A DNA stretch of 64,000 nt, taken from positions 13,571,151 through 13,635,150 of the forward strand of contig NC_003071.7 of assembly GCF_000001735.4 (NCBI RefSeq). The letters run 5' to 3'. A model generated the notes under the pieces. The model saw only the letters and a program-made list of their open reading frames with translations. It did not search any database and was not told the origin of the DNA. Positions 38,096 to 50,413 of this stretch are shown here, piece after piece (the first letter of the stretch is position 1; every line of letters begins with the position of its first letter). The position numbers were made by a program, and so were the translations under genes. This DNA comes from Arabidopsis thaliana (lineage: Eukaryota; Streptophyta; Magnoliopsida; Brassicales; Brassicaceae).

Positions 38096-38620
38096 TTAGT
38101 AGACAGGACTGACAACAGGAGTGAAACCGAGCAACTGCTTAGAATGGAGCCATGGTTGAATAACCACAACAGAGTCAAACATCCTGGTAGAGCCATTGGG
38201 TTGAGTGACTTCAATCCTTAGATAGTATTTGAGTCCAGCGACGACCTGTTTCTGAGCAGACACTACTCGGCTAAATTGCAATGGATTCGAAATTGCCGTG
38301 TCTGTTTTCGCAATGGATCCTATGTTTCCTTGCTCGTTCTGTGCTTGTTGATTGAATTGCTCCACGCAGTACCTGTGATCACGCACAATCACATCACATT
38401 TCTAATTCATATCATACCTGTATAGTAGATGTATCAATATCATGTATGCATACCTTCCAAGTTGTTGAATTTCCCTGTTGGTCCGAATGTTTGGAACGCC
38501 TGACTTCCCTCCGAGAACTACGCTCTTCCTGAATGGGTTCGCCGCCGATGGAGTCACGACAGCGATCACCAGAAAACCTAACAATGACAATACAAGAGAG
38601 ACCTTCAACATGGTAGCCAT
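38096..38620 (-). CDS. CYS2: Secreted phytocystatin (cysteine protease inhibitor)
   Basis: Two exons on the minus strand, 38620-38454 and 38372-38096, give 147 residues. It inhibits papain-like cysteine proteases. A signal peptide is clear at residues 1-27 (hydrophobic VSLVLSLLGFLVIAVV). Three inhibitory elements are visible: the N-terminal glycines (LGGKSGVPN, about 36-44), the plant-specific helix signature LGRYCVEQFN (about 54-63), and the first hairpin loop QVVAG at 98-102. The second loop has PW at 129-130 within VVIQPWLHS. There is no C-terminal extension, so it should inhibit papain-type and not legumain-type proteases (inference from the family). The second exon starts inside the LGRY helix, the usual intron place in plant cystatins. 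Symbol by memory of At2g31980. Confidence 0.92.
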
Positions 38621-38775
38621 TGCTTCTCACTTTTTGCCTTCTTCTTAGGCTTCAATTTGATCTTTTGTGTGATTTGTGTTGCCTCTTAATGTTTCTTTTA
38701 AGTTTTTTTTCCCCCTTTGAGACTGATCTAAGTTGTTGTATTTTTGTGTGAGAGAAAGAAAAAGAAAGAGAAGTG

Positions 38776-38784
38776 TTTATATAG
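38776..38784 (-). promoter_or_regulatory. Putative TATA box of the cystatin gene
   Basis: On the minus strand ctatataaa lies about 155 bp upstream of the start codon, preceded by a purine-rich stretch. Confidence 0.6.
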
Positions 38785-40349
38785 AGAAAGAGTTTAGGCA
38801 ATGTTGGTGTTTGTGTTTGGGTGTACGTGAATGGGTCCCCATGCCATCGGCACCTTCGGGGTTCCGCATCTTTTAAGTTACTTTTCTGATCCAATTAAGT
38901 CTCCACGTGAAGTGAGCCCCCACCTTTTTAACGTATATATGTGAATTGCTCCGATCTGTAATTTTGTTTTTATTGTAAATCGGATTCGAACACACTAATT
39001 ATATATCCTAATCTAAGCAATTGGATTATTTTTTTGGTAATTTAAGGTTTTTATTTATGATTGTCAACTAGTCCATACTTATAATTCAAAATGAAATTGA
39101 AATTATTTGATACCTGATTTTTAAACTTTAGATCACCATCTATTAGTTGATATTAATATGTTAAAAAGACAGAAATTTCGTAGGTTTCTTCTCACAAAAG
39201 TTTATACAATTATGGATGTATATGGAAAAATAATTATGTTCAAACACTTTTTAGAGGATCATTTAATTGCACCAATGAAACAGTTTTAAATTCTAATTTG
39301 ACGAAAGGAGCGAGGGATCATGGGTCGCTTTAGCCTTTTCCTTATCGCCTCGATTTGGTGTTGAAATATTGTTGTCGTTTTGCTGATTTTGTTATCATGC
39401 AAGAGAGAGTTTTTGTTTAGGAGAGCGACACGTATCAACTGAATTTGACATCTGCCCTATCTTCTCTTCGCATGCTGCTCACGTAGCACCTTCTCTTATA
39501 CGTATGCCGAACTATTCAATAATTAACAACTCAATCCGTTACGGACAAGAGGAAATGTATAATGTCTTTATGTATTTGTTAACAATCAAGCTCTTTAACG
39601 AAATAAACTTTTCTTTTCGACACAACAATACTTTCATATAACTTTATAAACCCCTCTCCCCTCCTGGCCTCCTAGTTCAACGGAAAACAAAACAAAAATA
39701 GTTAATTAGTTATGATACAAATTTTTGGTTAACCATGATGGTAGATTGGTAGGTATACACAATTTGAAAATAAAATATAATTATATGTTTTGCCAAAATA
39801 TGAATAGATATATTCATTAGAAGAGCGAGAGATATACATATAAGAACTGAGAGTTATAAAATTTGATATCAACCAAAATTTGGTAATCACCTTTAGAAAG
39901 AACCGTTAAAATTAAGAACCCCATAGACCACACCACACTTTGCTTCAAGCTACTACTGCTTTACGTCTTCCAACAAAGCCATTCAAAGCTTTACGCTGCT
40001 TTGGGCCGAAGATAAGAGACTAAATATACTAATGCTTTAACCAATCCTTATTGACAAACATTAATGAAAGCTATCGAGAGATGATTCAATGACATTCTAT
40101 GTCTTCTCTCTTCGTCTGTTTCTCTCCCTAAGCGTAAGAGTCTCAAAGGGGACATTAAAATGGTCATTCACAGACATACGTATCCTACTACATCATAGAT
40201 CCTGAAATTTTCGCATATCAAAAGGTTTTAAAATTGGGGAGAAAGTTTGCCATGTTTGATAGACTTATCTTTGTACAAGACCTATGAACAATTAAATACA
40301 ATAACAAATGTAGGACATCTTCATTTGTTTAGGCTAACTATAAAATTTG
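38785..40349. other. 1.5-kb intergenic region between cystatin and GT47 genes
   Basis: AT-rich, no supported gene. A stretch at 39905-40020 with repeated 'ctttacg' / 'gctgcttt' words is richer in GC than its flanks and could be a transposon relic, but I cannot assign it to a family. Confidence 0.45.
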
Positions 40350-42425
40350 CTAATCAGTTTTGAATTCGTTTCTCCTTATCCCTTCTATTCTCTCTAGCAC
40401 TCCCTTCACAGCAACATCAAAAGAATCTTCAAGAATCTCTCCATCCGGTTTGTTCCGGTTTGGTTTAGCATACACAATCTTCGGAATCAATCTTATTACG
40501 TTTTCTCTCATACCAACCACTCTCTCATTTGGTATTCCACGCAAAATCTCTTCGATTTTGTTCTTTCCACCGGTTCTCAGCTCCTTAACCGTTATATAAA
40601 CAGAATATTTGCTACTATTCTTAGGTATGTGCCATAAATATTGCTTGTATGCACTTCCTTGGTTAAAGAAAACCGGTATACAACCAGCCAAGATTGAATC
40701 AAATACCGATTTTCTGGTCAACGAATCACCCGGCGGTTGTAAGCAGAAAGTCGAACTCTCGAAAAGTTTCATCAGACTGATCGGATCATCACAGCTATTT
40801 GCATTGACGTCACAGTCAAGAAACCTACACGTTTTAGATGAACTCTTGCATTGTTTTATAACTTCAGTGCGAACCACACCGTTCTGGTTTCTGCTTGGTC
40901 TTTGAGCTCCGGCAAATGAGAAGAGGACCGTCCGGTTTGTAAGCCTGATCTTTTCTTGCCACTGAAGGATCTCGGGGGTTGACGTAGGGTGAAAGTAAGT
41001 AGGATAAGGAATTGCGAACTCGTTGTGGCTCGTTAGACTTCGTTCAATGCTGAGGAAAGTGAGGTTTAGCGACTCAGATAAGAGCATGAAGTTGGTTCCC
41101 CATGCTGACCTACTGCCGGAGTTTCGCCGGAAATCTCGTGAAATCCGACCGGTTACAAGGAAATGGTTTTTACCTGACATATCTGCATTTAATTTCAATT
41201 AGAGATAAAAGAAACAAAATATTTAATTTAATTGGCTATTTTGTCAAAAAGAAAATTTGGCGGACGGACCAAAAATACACGTTAAAAAATTGAATGTTGT
41301 AAATTTATATCAAATTTAAATTTAAATTGGGTGATTTGCAAAATTTTGTCAGTTATTACGAGGAAATGGTAGAATATACCTATATTTTTATTAGTAATAA
41401 CTGAACTTTATTTTGTAGTTATGTCAAAAAAAGTTATTTGACCGACATACTTTAAAAACCTTTAAAATTAGGATTTTAATGTTATACTAAAATTTCACTT
41501 CCAATATATTATAGGATGTCAATAAATAAGATAGCTACGTTTATAGAATATTTTGTGTTGTTTCATATATAATTTTTATTTTATTTGTGAAAGCTAAAGA
41601 GTACTTAAAAAGGTTTACATTTATTCGAGAATAAAAAGGTTTTCATTTAAAAGTCGTCGGTGGAAAAGTCATCGCTAGCTTTGAATAATTTCGAGTAAAT
41701 ATTGATTAAATCGAAACAGCAAGAAGTAATTGCAAACAATTGAAAATATTAGGGGTCCAAAACGAAATAATACTAAAAAGTAAAACACGCGTACCTTTCC
41801 ACTGAGGTTGCTTCTTGAGCCATTTAACAAGTTCCTTCCCGGCGGCGTCTCTCGCAGCAACGTTACGCCGCCGTAAATGTCGCCGGAAATCGAGGCCAGC
41901 ATAATAAGGTACGTAAATAGCTGAAGCCAGTGAAGAATTTCTCGTCAAGCACTCGTAACTCTTCATTTTCTCGTGAAAAATCACTTCGAGCATGAACTGA
42001 TTAGTAGCGTACCAGCTCGGAGAGTAGTCAGAACTTTTACCGCCGATCAAAGGTCCGAATCCGGAGTTGTCGAGATACTTACACATACTGATTTTGTCCT
42101 TTGGTCTTGTAATAGACTTACAATCTTTGATGATTTCAAGATTGAATCGAGAAGGTAGATTGTGGATATATATGTAGCGTCCGAGACACGTATCGTCCTC
42201 AGAAGATTTGTGACTGCGTTGATGATCGGTTCCAGTGGTGGCTGTGGTTTTGGTGGTGGTGATGAGTATGATTTTGTCTTGGGAGAGACGAAGGAGAAGC
42301 AGAGAGATGGAGAGAAGAGAAAGGAAAAGTAAAAGAGTGGTTGGTTTTTTCTTCCATGGATGATTCTCGATTGAAACTGATGAACTGTTGTTGTTCTTCA
42401 TGGTGTTCTTGATTTGATGATCCAT
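40350..42425 (-). CDS. Exostosin-type GT47 glycosyltransferase (MUR3-like subgroup)
   Basis: Two exons on the minus strand, 42425-41795 and 41182-40350, give about 487 residues. GT47 enzymes of this group add sugars to xyloglucan in the Golgi; the exact acceptor cannot be read from sequence. The N-terminus has a short basic cytosolic part, one type II membrane anchor (TTLLLFLSLLSISLLLLRL), and a Thr-rich stem. The catalytic part begins with CLGRYIYIHNLPSRFN. Characteristic words follow: WYATNQFMLEVIFHEKM, AIYVPYYAGLD, the FCLQPPGDSLTRKSVFDS nucleotide-sugar region and AGCIPVFF. These are intact. The start Met is the one 38 codons into a longer open frame; it is placed before the anchor. Several GT47 paralogues exist in Arabidopsis, so no symbol is given. 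Confidence 0.88.
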
Positions 42426-42935
42426 GTCAAAGTTTAGAGAGAAAAATGTCAGAAAGTCACACGCAAATAATATATTATTAATAAATATTTTGGTGTGGTG
42501 TCTTACAGAGGAATTTTTTGATTGGGGAATAAAAGTCATGATGTTTCATAATCTCAATTTTATAATCATATACATACGTAGGGTGGTTAGAAACTTCTTC
42601 TTGTGATTTTTATTTCCAAAAATCAAGTCAGAGTAGTATGGCTCTCGAGTCTGATTCCTATTGCTCGGAGCTGAATTATATAATAGTATATATCAACCTT
42701 TCTAACTAAATTGTTTACTACATTGCTTTTCATGGTTACTTAATTTAATTCATGTGAATTAGTTAACCTTTTCTTATAGATATTATTTCTTATCTTATTA
42801 CTAATTATAAATAAGATCCACAAAGAAATAATCCAAACTATTTTAAGTAATCTTGTTGTCTAGTTCCGTACGTTTTGTGTTTACCAAAACATACATTGCT
42901 TGCTTTGAGGGCATTATTAGAGGTTTTAAGTAAAC
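42426..42935. other. Intergenic region between GT47 gene and DUF1264 gene
   Basis: 510 bp with the GT47 promoter/leader and the 3' flank of the DUF1264 gene. AT-rich, no open frame. Confidence 0.5.
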
Positions 42936-44469
42936 TCAGACAAAGACGCTGCCGACAGACTCAACCGGCTTGATATCGACCTCTCGTAGCTCTAGTTTCA
43001 TCCCTTTGCCTCCTCCATTCGCCAATGGATGGATCCCGAGCTCAGGTCCAGACATATACGCCCGTGAGTCCCTCTCCCCCTCTACCGATACCCCAAACCG
43101 CTTCTCTGCCTCTGCATCCATCATCAAATCCAAATCCGATCAACTACAAATGATATATACTAACTACAGTGTGCCATATCAATGCCATTGCTAGCTAAAC
43201 CGGTCTAGGTTGTTTCTCTATTGATACCCTAAACCGCTTATCTGTCTCTGAATCCATACCCAAATCCAAGCATAACCTACCAATGATCTTTAGTCTTTAC
43301 TACATTATGCCATAAATAAAAGGAGCATTAGCTAAACATGTCTAGACGCCGTTCTACATAAATATAAATTGAAAAGTCAACGAGCAAATAATTGACAATT
43401 AAACGATAATTGGTTAAGAGTTAAATATAGACAGCCTATAATTGTTTTATGACAAAAACGCTTAATTTCAATGCCTAAAAAATAATAGTCATAACTACCT
43501 AGACCGTTTTTTCAACATTAAACTAAACACTGTCTATTGTTTTTTCTAAGAAAATTAAAATGTAAAACCACAAGAAATCTCACATTAATATAAGACATGA
43601 TATAACTAATATACGAATTTTCTTACGTACCCTGAATCATCTCGTGGAAAAGCTGGCCATCGCGTGTAACAGCCATCATGACATTAGGTAAACCAATGGG
43701 AAGCTCATGGCCCAAATCAACTTGCCAAAAATGGAAAACTTTCCCATAAGTCTTAGCGACTTTATCAAGATCTTTACGCTGAATGGCACCTGGAACACCA
43801 GGCATGAACAAGAACCCTCCTTTCACTTCCCACTCGTGCGAGTGCCAAAGCTTCTTCTCTTCGTCAGGCAAAGTCATGAACAGCTTCTCTGACACTATGT
43901 ACTCCAATCCAATTAGACGAGCGTTTGCATCCGGACCGTCGTAGATCAAACACTGACGCATCTCTTCGTTCACGTGACTGCAGAAATGGTGAGCCTCTAC
44001 TTGTCGTGCCATGTCGTCAGCATAGAAATGGAACCTGCCATCACAAGAAATTAAATAACATGCCTTCTCTGTAACATTGTAAATACGGTTAAACCAAATC
44101 GAAATAGAATTTATCACGAATAAAAAAATTAGACGAGATTGCTCATTGGTGCCTTGTTAGTTAAAATTGATTACACATAATTTTTTGTTGGCCCAAAATA
44201 TATATATATATATATATATATATTCAAAACAAGTAGCTATATGTTTTTTACTTTCATAGTGAGAATCACAAATCTAAGAGGCTTAAAAAGAGGTGGAGTT
44301 GACAAAGATCGGGTTTTACGTACGCGCAGAGATGTTGGTGGATTTGGTTAACCGGTGCAAAACTTTGAACAGCGGAGGCTGCAGTGTCAATTATGGAGGT
44401 TCCGGTCTTTGTTGTCTCCCCTGGAACCGCCGGTCCAGACGTGGTCGACGAGTGAACTGCTTTCTCCAT
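42936..44469 (-). CDS. Oil body-associated protein (DUF1264 family)
   Basis: Three exons on the minus strand, 44469-44324, 44034-43631 and 43111-42936, total 726 bp, 241 residues plus stop. DUF1264 proteins are the oil-body-associated proteins of seeds, needed for normal oil body size. The family core is complete: [44 protein letters not shown] and the [20 protein letters not shown] segment. There is no membrane span. The third exon acceptor is GATGCAG/AGGCAG; using an acceptor further upstream would bring in a TGA stop. A decayed duplicate of the exon 3 start lies inside intron 2 (see findings). Intron 1 holds a (TA)n run. A Met 11 codons upstream (44502) is an alternative start. Confidence 0.85.
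43083..43350. repeat. Tandem duplication covering the start of exon 3 and intron 2 of the DUF1264 gene
   Basis: On the plus strand taccgataccccaaaccgct (43083 on) reappears as tattgataccctaaaccgct (43222 on). The homology continues through (at)ccatacccaaatccaa, caatgat, tgccatat/tgccataa and ttgctagctaaac/attagctaaac. The period is about 136-139 bp. The copy nearer the end of the coding sequence is the functional exon. Confidence 0.75.
44198..44223. repeat. (TA)n microsatellite
   Basis: About 13 TA units in intron 1 of the DUF1264 gene; likely length-polymorphic. Confidence 0.95.
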
Positions 44470-44848
44470 TTTCCTAATCAATGATTTGCTCTTCCTCTTC
44501 AAAAACTTTTAAACAAGCAAAAAACAGAGTAATTGCAAAGAGAATAGATCATGCATTCAACTATGTTGTTATGATCTAAAAAAGGAAAGATTGTATGCAT
44601 GACATGTGACACGTGACAAGCCCAAAAGATTACACTTGGGTTTTTTAGCTTTTCTTTAGGGCATAAACAAGAATTAGTCAAATGTTTAAAAGTTTTGGGG
44701 AGCTGTTTTAGATAAGTGTATGTGGAAAAAATCGAAGTAAAGCTAAAAAGATTATAAACTGTTCCTTGAAACGCAGGCAGTATTTCAGAATTTTGAATTT
44801 CCAATGATATGCAAGTAACGCAAAGACATAAACACAAAGTTTAGAGTT

Positions 44849-47800
44849 TCAAAAGTCTCTGAAACTCATTTTTGGGTCGACAGATTTTGAGCCTCTTCTC
44901 CCTCCTCTGCCTCGGCCTCTCCCTCGTCCCCTTCCCCTTCCTCCACGCCTCACAAAGGACCTCCCATGTTTCACTTCTACAAGTGAGAGAAGCAACTCGT
45001 CACATAGAACACATCCTTGATGCAGAGTGGCTCCGTTCTCCAGAGGAGTAGTTTTCTTGTTGAAATCGATCTCTATGATGGCTGAATCACACTCGGGACA
45101 GCGGTTACTAGTGGTGGTGATGCGATGAGCACCTTCCGGAAGCAAAACGATACAACTACACAAGTTGCAGTTGAGTTTCCACTTGGGGAAGCTAACCGGG
45201 TCCAAGACGAGCGTGCCTTCACACTCTGGACAAGCGCAGACTCCTTGGTTTCTGACAGAGTGTTGGCATGTGGGATGAGGACAGAGAGAACATGGCATGC
45301 CTGCACCGGTTTTGGTTTTGGCAGGAGCATTGGGCGTCTTAGAGGCTCCAAAAAGTGTGTCTATGCCTTCAAATGGAGGAGAGTTGTAGCAGTATGGGCA
45401 TAGTGGAAATGACTTCCCCTCAGGTCCTGGAACTGAATAGATCACGAGCTCAAAGTTGTCTAAAGGACATGTGAGTTCCTTGTATAGCTGTGAGAAAATC
45501 CGTTAGCAAAGGATAAGAAAAACTAGAGATTCACTGAGGTTTCAGCTCAAGGGTTAAGGTGACGAAAGGGTTTTACCTTGACTGTGCCCTTTTGAGGAAG
45601 ATAATAAACTTCTTCGCATGTGCCGCAGAAGAGACGTGGTGGGACTGCTGTGATATGTTTCATGTAACGCAAGCATTTTCCACATTTGCTTAAAGCACGA
45701 CCAGAATCAGCCAGAGGAGAGAACTGTGCTTCAAAGAGGGCATCCATGTGTTCGATCTGAAAGGACAATATACGAAAGATGTTAAGGAGGAACAGATTAA
45801 ATCGAAGACAATATCAGTAAATGCCTCCGAAGAAAACATAATATCAGCCAGGTTTTCCCAACCTGTTGAACAAAATAACTGAATTTACGCCGGAATTGCT
45901 GAATCACATGCTGCACAACGTGTGAATGATCAGCTTGGCCCTTGGCAACAAGAGTGATTTGTTGCTCGATAAAACTCCGGATGTCTGGTAAGCAAAGGTC
46001 TGGATCAATACACTGATAGCCTCTTATTAGCGTGATTCCTAACGCCGTTGGAACCATTTTCCTCCCAGATTGGACCTGCAAAAGTGTGTAAGCACCAAAC
46101 AAGAGTAATGAGATTTTTCAGAAAACAAAAAAGGATCTTCCTGAGAGAGTAACATTGTAACAGTGAAGAAAAGCACACCGCCTTTGGGTAGGTTAACCCA
46201 CCTGAACATAATTACGTTCACCAATGTTGTTTATATGTACAGCTATTGATGCATCTGTGCCTATGCCATGCTTCTCCATGAGAGATATCAGCTCACTCTC
46301 AGTAAGGTAGTCCGGAGGCGCAGTGTTCCCCTGTAGATTTTACAACATTCAAATACAAACAGAAAAAATAAACTAAAAGTGGAAACATTATAGTAATTTG
46401 TGTCCTAGTACAAAGCAAAGAGAGCAGTAACAAAAACTGGAGAAGAATGTGACCTCGTAAAGCTCCACTCTTAAAACTTCAATCCTCTCTCCTTTGAGAA
46501 AAGAAGGGAGTTTTTTCTCATCTACTGCAGACCATGGCATTATAGCTGTAAACCCCTTTTCTGTCACACGCTGCCCCGTACAATGGAAAGTTTCTCCACC
46601 AATTGACAATTCCACTTTAGTCCTGAGATACCCATCCAAGAGAATACCACATTTAAAATGTGCAAAGAATAAGCTGTAACTGACATGGATTAAGCTACAA
46701 ACAAGGCTTTATTTACCTTATGTATTTGCAGTTAGGTGAAACAGTGCCAAGAAAATGTTGACAGACATACTGATAGAGTCGCCAAGCATCTCCTCCGACC
46801 ATGACCTCGGTTGCTGCTCTCATTGGGGTGATAGGAGGATGGTCTCCAGCGTCAGTTCCTGACTTTGGCATATGAAATCCGTCTGAGAGCAGTCTCTGTA
46901 CGTAACCACCCCATACTGGATTACTAACTTGTGCTCTGAGTGTGTCTGTGAAGTCGAATGAAGAAGGATAGGCTGTGCTTTCTGTGCGGGGATAGCTAGC
47001 ACAAAACAAAGGACTTTGAGTCAAAAGTTTCCGTCACTTTAAATGTTTAAATAAATTATACAGCGAAAATTGTGATGTATGTATGTTCTCGTCAGCGACG
47101 GTTTTTTCCATTTCCTATCTACCAGTTCTTAATTAAACAAACAAAACTACCATTCAATAACGAATTGGGATTTACCAAAATTAGCCAATTATACGCTGGT
47201 AAAGAGGAGTTAAATGACAAAAATAATAATCTGGAGAATGGAGCAATCGAACCTGATGAAACCTTGAGTATACAATCGCTCTGCAAGATGCATAGCCGTC
47301 TGAGGCCCAAACCCTAGAGCACTTGAAGCAACCTGTGTAACCACTAATGTTATGCTCGATCAGGAGAGTAATTCGCATAAAAGTAGCTTTTATTGACCTT
47401 TGAACTCGTGAACAAGACTAAGCAATGGCAAAGCTCTAATCCCAACATTAAAAACAGAATTAACAAAACAAGAAGAGAACGAAGATCCCAATGTTGTTGC
47501 CAACTCATCCCCAAAAACAATTATGAAGCTGATATAAACAAAATTTCTTTGGATGCAGAATATTTCAGTTTTTCAGTCAGTGTACTGCGATCATTAGTAC
47601 ATGATATGGTGTTTGCTTAAAGTATAATGTACAACCAGGCGAGTTCATTTTAAAGGAATGGTAATCACGACTCCTGACTTTTCTGACCTTTAGCAAATTC
47701 ACTGTGTTAAGACCAGCTGGGCGACCTTTGACTTCCTGCTTTTCTGATACGTCCATTACTTTTGCAGTTCTTCCTTCCACGACCAACTTTTGGAACACAG

Positions 47801-50413
47801 TAGCAGCCTATAATTTGTTAAAGCATATATATATCAGCAACATAAGATTAGAAAGCAACAGTCAAGAATGTCAAAGAAATTCTAAGACAAGAATGAGACA
47901 CTAACTTCCAGGTCGAACAATCTTCGTCTCTCCCACTCTAGTTGGAGCTCATAACCATCCTTTCTTATATAAGGTCGCAGAGCCCAAAACTTTTCTGGCT
48001 TGAAAGTATTAATATGCATGTAGCGTTGCACACAAAACCCAAGAGTAGGTGTCTGGCATGGCCCATACCTGAAATAAACATTCAAAAGGATCTTTAAGTA
48101 GTTAAAAGACTTAAACCAGATGGATACAGTGACTTGTATCATAAAAAAGATGGGAAAATCTAGTTGACAATATAGTTAACAGAAAAAACTACTATTGAAT
48201 GTGAAATCTGACGGAATGGACAGAAAATCACGCACACTCTTTCGAGCATTCTGAGGAATACTTAGTACGGAAAACACAGATGATCGAATTTAAACCCCCA
48301 AGAGAACCAGAACCATGATTGAATCACGACAACTCATTTCTTGTCCTATCATGAGAAATAAAGAGGTGCTTCGACAAAGATAAACAACATACAAGCCTAA
48401 GTCTTACAAAGCTATGTCTGTACTCTTTTTTAGTATTTACATGAAATGCATTACTCTGACACTCAAAATGACAGGAGATAACCACAACAGAATTCCATAG
48501 CTGCATCTTATATGATCAATTGTACCAAATACCCCAAGGAAAAAAGAAAAAAAATGCATTTGGACTAAAGAAAGAAGTTGACCCTACTTTTCAGCGACTC
48601 TTTACACAGAACAAAAAGAGAGGAAAGGAAGGAGACAAGAGGAAACTGACGAGATAACTCTGCAGTCTAGATTCTGATATTTGCCTTGGAAATAACTTGT
48701 TTGAAATCGCGAGAATGCTACACCAACTTTTAGATCTATCTCTTGACGAGCATCTACTGCCAGTGCCTCATCTCTGTTTGGTTCAACAAGGTTGTCCATG
48801 GCCTTTGATATATCTTTCTCAGTCACAGAAGAAAACCGTGCCCGATAAACCTTTCTCTTACTATCTTTCATGTCAAAGCCAGTAGACTCGATAACTACAA
48901 AAATTTAATGGTCAACAAGTTAAAGCAACGGCCATGTGCATTACCAAATATAATCGGCATGCAAAAGGTACTTTTGCAGGAGAACAAAGATTAAGATATT
49001 GGTGGTTGCACCACATATGCAGGGGCTAACTGTATACTTAAACACCCAATCTACTACTACAACTTAAAGGGTCTACCATTGGATACTGGCATCATATACA
49101 GATTGATTTAGTAAAAACAGAGAAGACTTAGTCACTGAATCAAATTTACCAGCAGAGTGGATGCAATGGTTAGGCACAGTAATTTTGTATGTCTCAAGCG
49201 AAAAATCTGGTGAGAACAAAAATGAAAAACGGTAGCTAAAGACTTGCCTTCAAAACATATATTTTCTCCTTCACGATCGCAATCCAACCACAACACCATA
49301 TAACTGCAACCACGAGCTTCATTACTTAAATGCCTACAAATATGAGCCTGAGATTTGAAGACTGTTAGAGAAAAGTGTAATACCGTAAATAAAAGAATAC
49401 AAGAAACATATGACTACTAGAAAGATGCATCTCTACTACTAACAATACGTATAACCCAGCTAAAGCACTCCCCATGCACAAAGAAAAGAGATAAGATCAT
49501 GAGAACTATTTACCTTTGGGTTTGATTCCTTTTTAATAATTGGAGCGTCGAAAAGATCTTGTGGATCAATAGTTGCCCAATTCTGATATTTTTCTGGGAA
49601 ATCTACACTAGAATATGAGAGTGGTATTTAGAAAGACTGAGAAATCTGCTTTGAAATATTTGGAATGTCTGCAAGCAATGGTTTTCACAGCAGCTTTGTA
49701 CACGAGATATAGTCCAAGAGATAATGAAAGATGAAAACCATTTTCCAAACTCGCGAGGGCAGCAAGAAAAAGAGAAACGTGAATATGCGTATTATACAGG
49801 GAGTGTGATTATGCAGCAGCAGATGACTCTTTGATTTGAATATGATTGATAGGCAAGAGAGAACCTGAAAACATGACCGATAACAGATGTAACTCTATAA
49901 TGTGCTTTGAAGCCTCGAAACATGCCATCAAATTCATGCACCTCTGTACTGCCTCTCCTTGTAGACATCTGAATCAGAAGGAGAAAGATATCCAAGTTGG
50001 AACACACACAACTGATTCGGTTTTTAACCTCTAAAGGATACTGAAGTTTTAAAAGTGAAATCCAGTCAACAAAGCTACGTTAAAGAATCCATCAGAGCTG
50101 AGCATACTTCAATTGATTCTATCTCTTAATTCAACAAGAATCGAATTAACGCACAACAGTTCCGGTACTAAAATCAAAGCTACTTGCAGTTAGGCTTTTA
50201 GAAACTAGAGAATCGATAGAGATAGAGAGGTATATAAACCTGGCCATGTGAGAGAACTGAAGCTATAGAGAGGGCAATGCTGGGCTTCTCCGCCACCTGA
50301 TGAAAAGAAGAATTGTAAGAGATGAAGAAATAATGATGGGAGAAGTAGAATCGAAATTGATTAATAGGAGAACCCAGTTCACTAACCATAAGAACTCTGA
50401 GGAGATTAGCCAT
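44849..50413 (-). CDS. TOP3B: DNA topoisomerase III-beta (type IA)
   Basis: Type IA topoisomerase that cuts and passes single strands; the animal orthologue also acts on RNA. Many short exons on the minus strand, starting 50413-50387 (MANLLRVLM), 50296-50240 and 49968 downward, give roughly 860 residues. The Toprim domain starts [12 protein letters not shown] and continues to [17 protein letters not shown] with the DxDxE metal site. The central type IA domain includes [16 protein letters not shown] and the catalytic motif SYPRTEST, with the Tyr codon at 46992-46994. Later comes [13 protein letters not shown]. The C-terminal part has CxxC zinc-binding pairs (KCGKC, CPYC, CSLC, CPEC) and a Gly/Arg tail ([10 protein letters not shown] region, about 44891-44955), ending [11 protein letters not shown]. 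The last exon ends at 44849. This tail separates it from the TOP3-alpha type. Confidence 0.93.
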
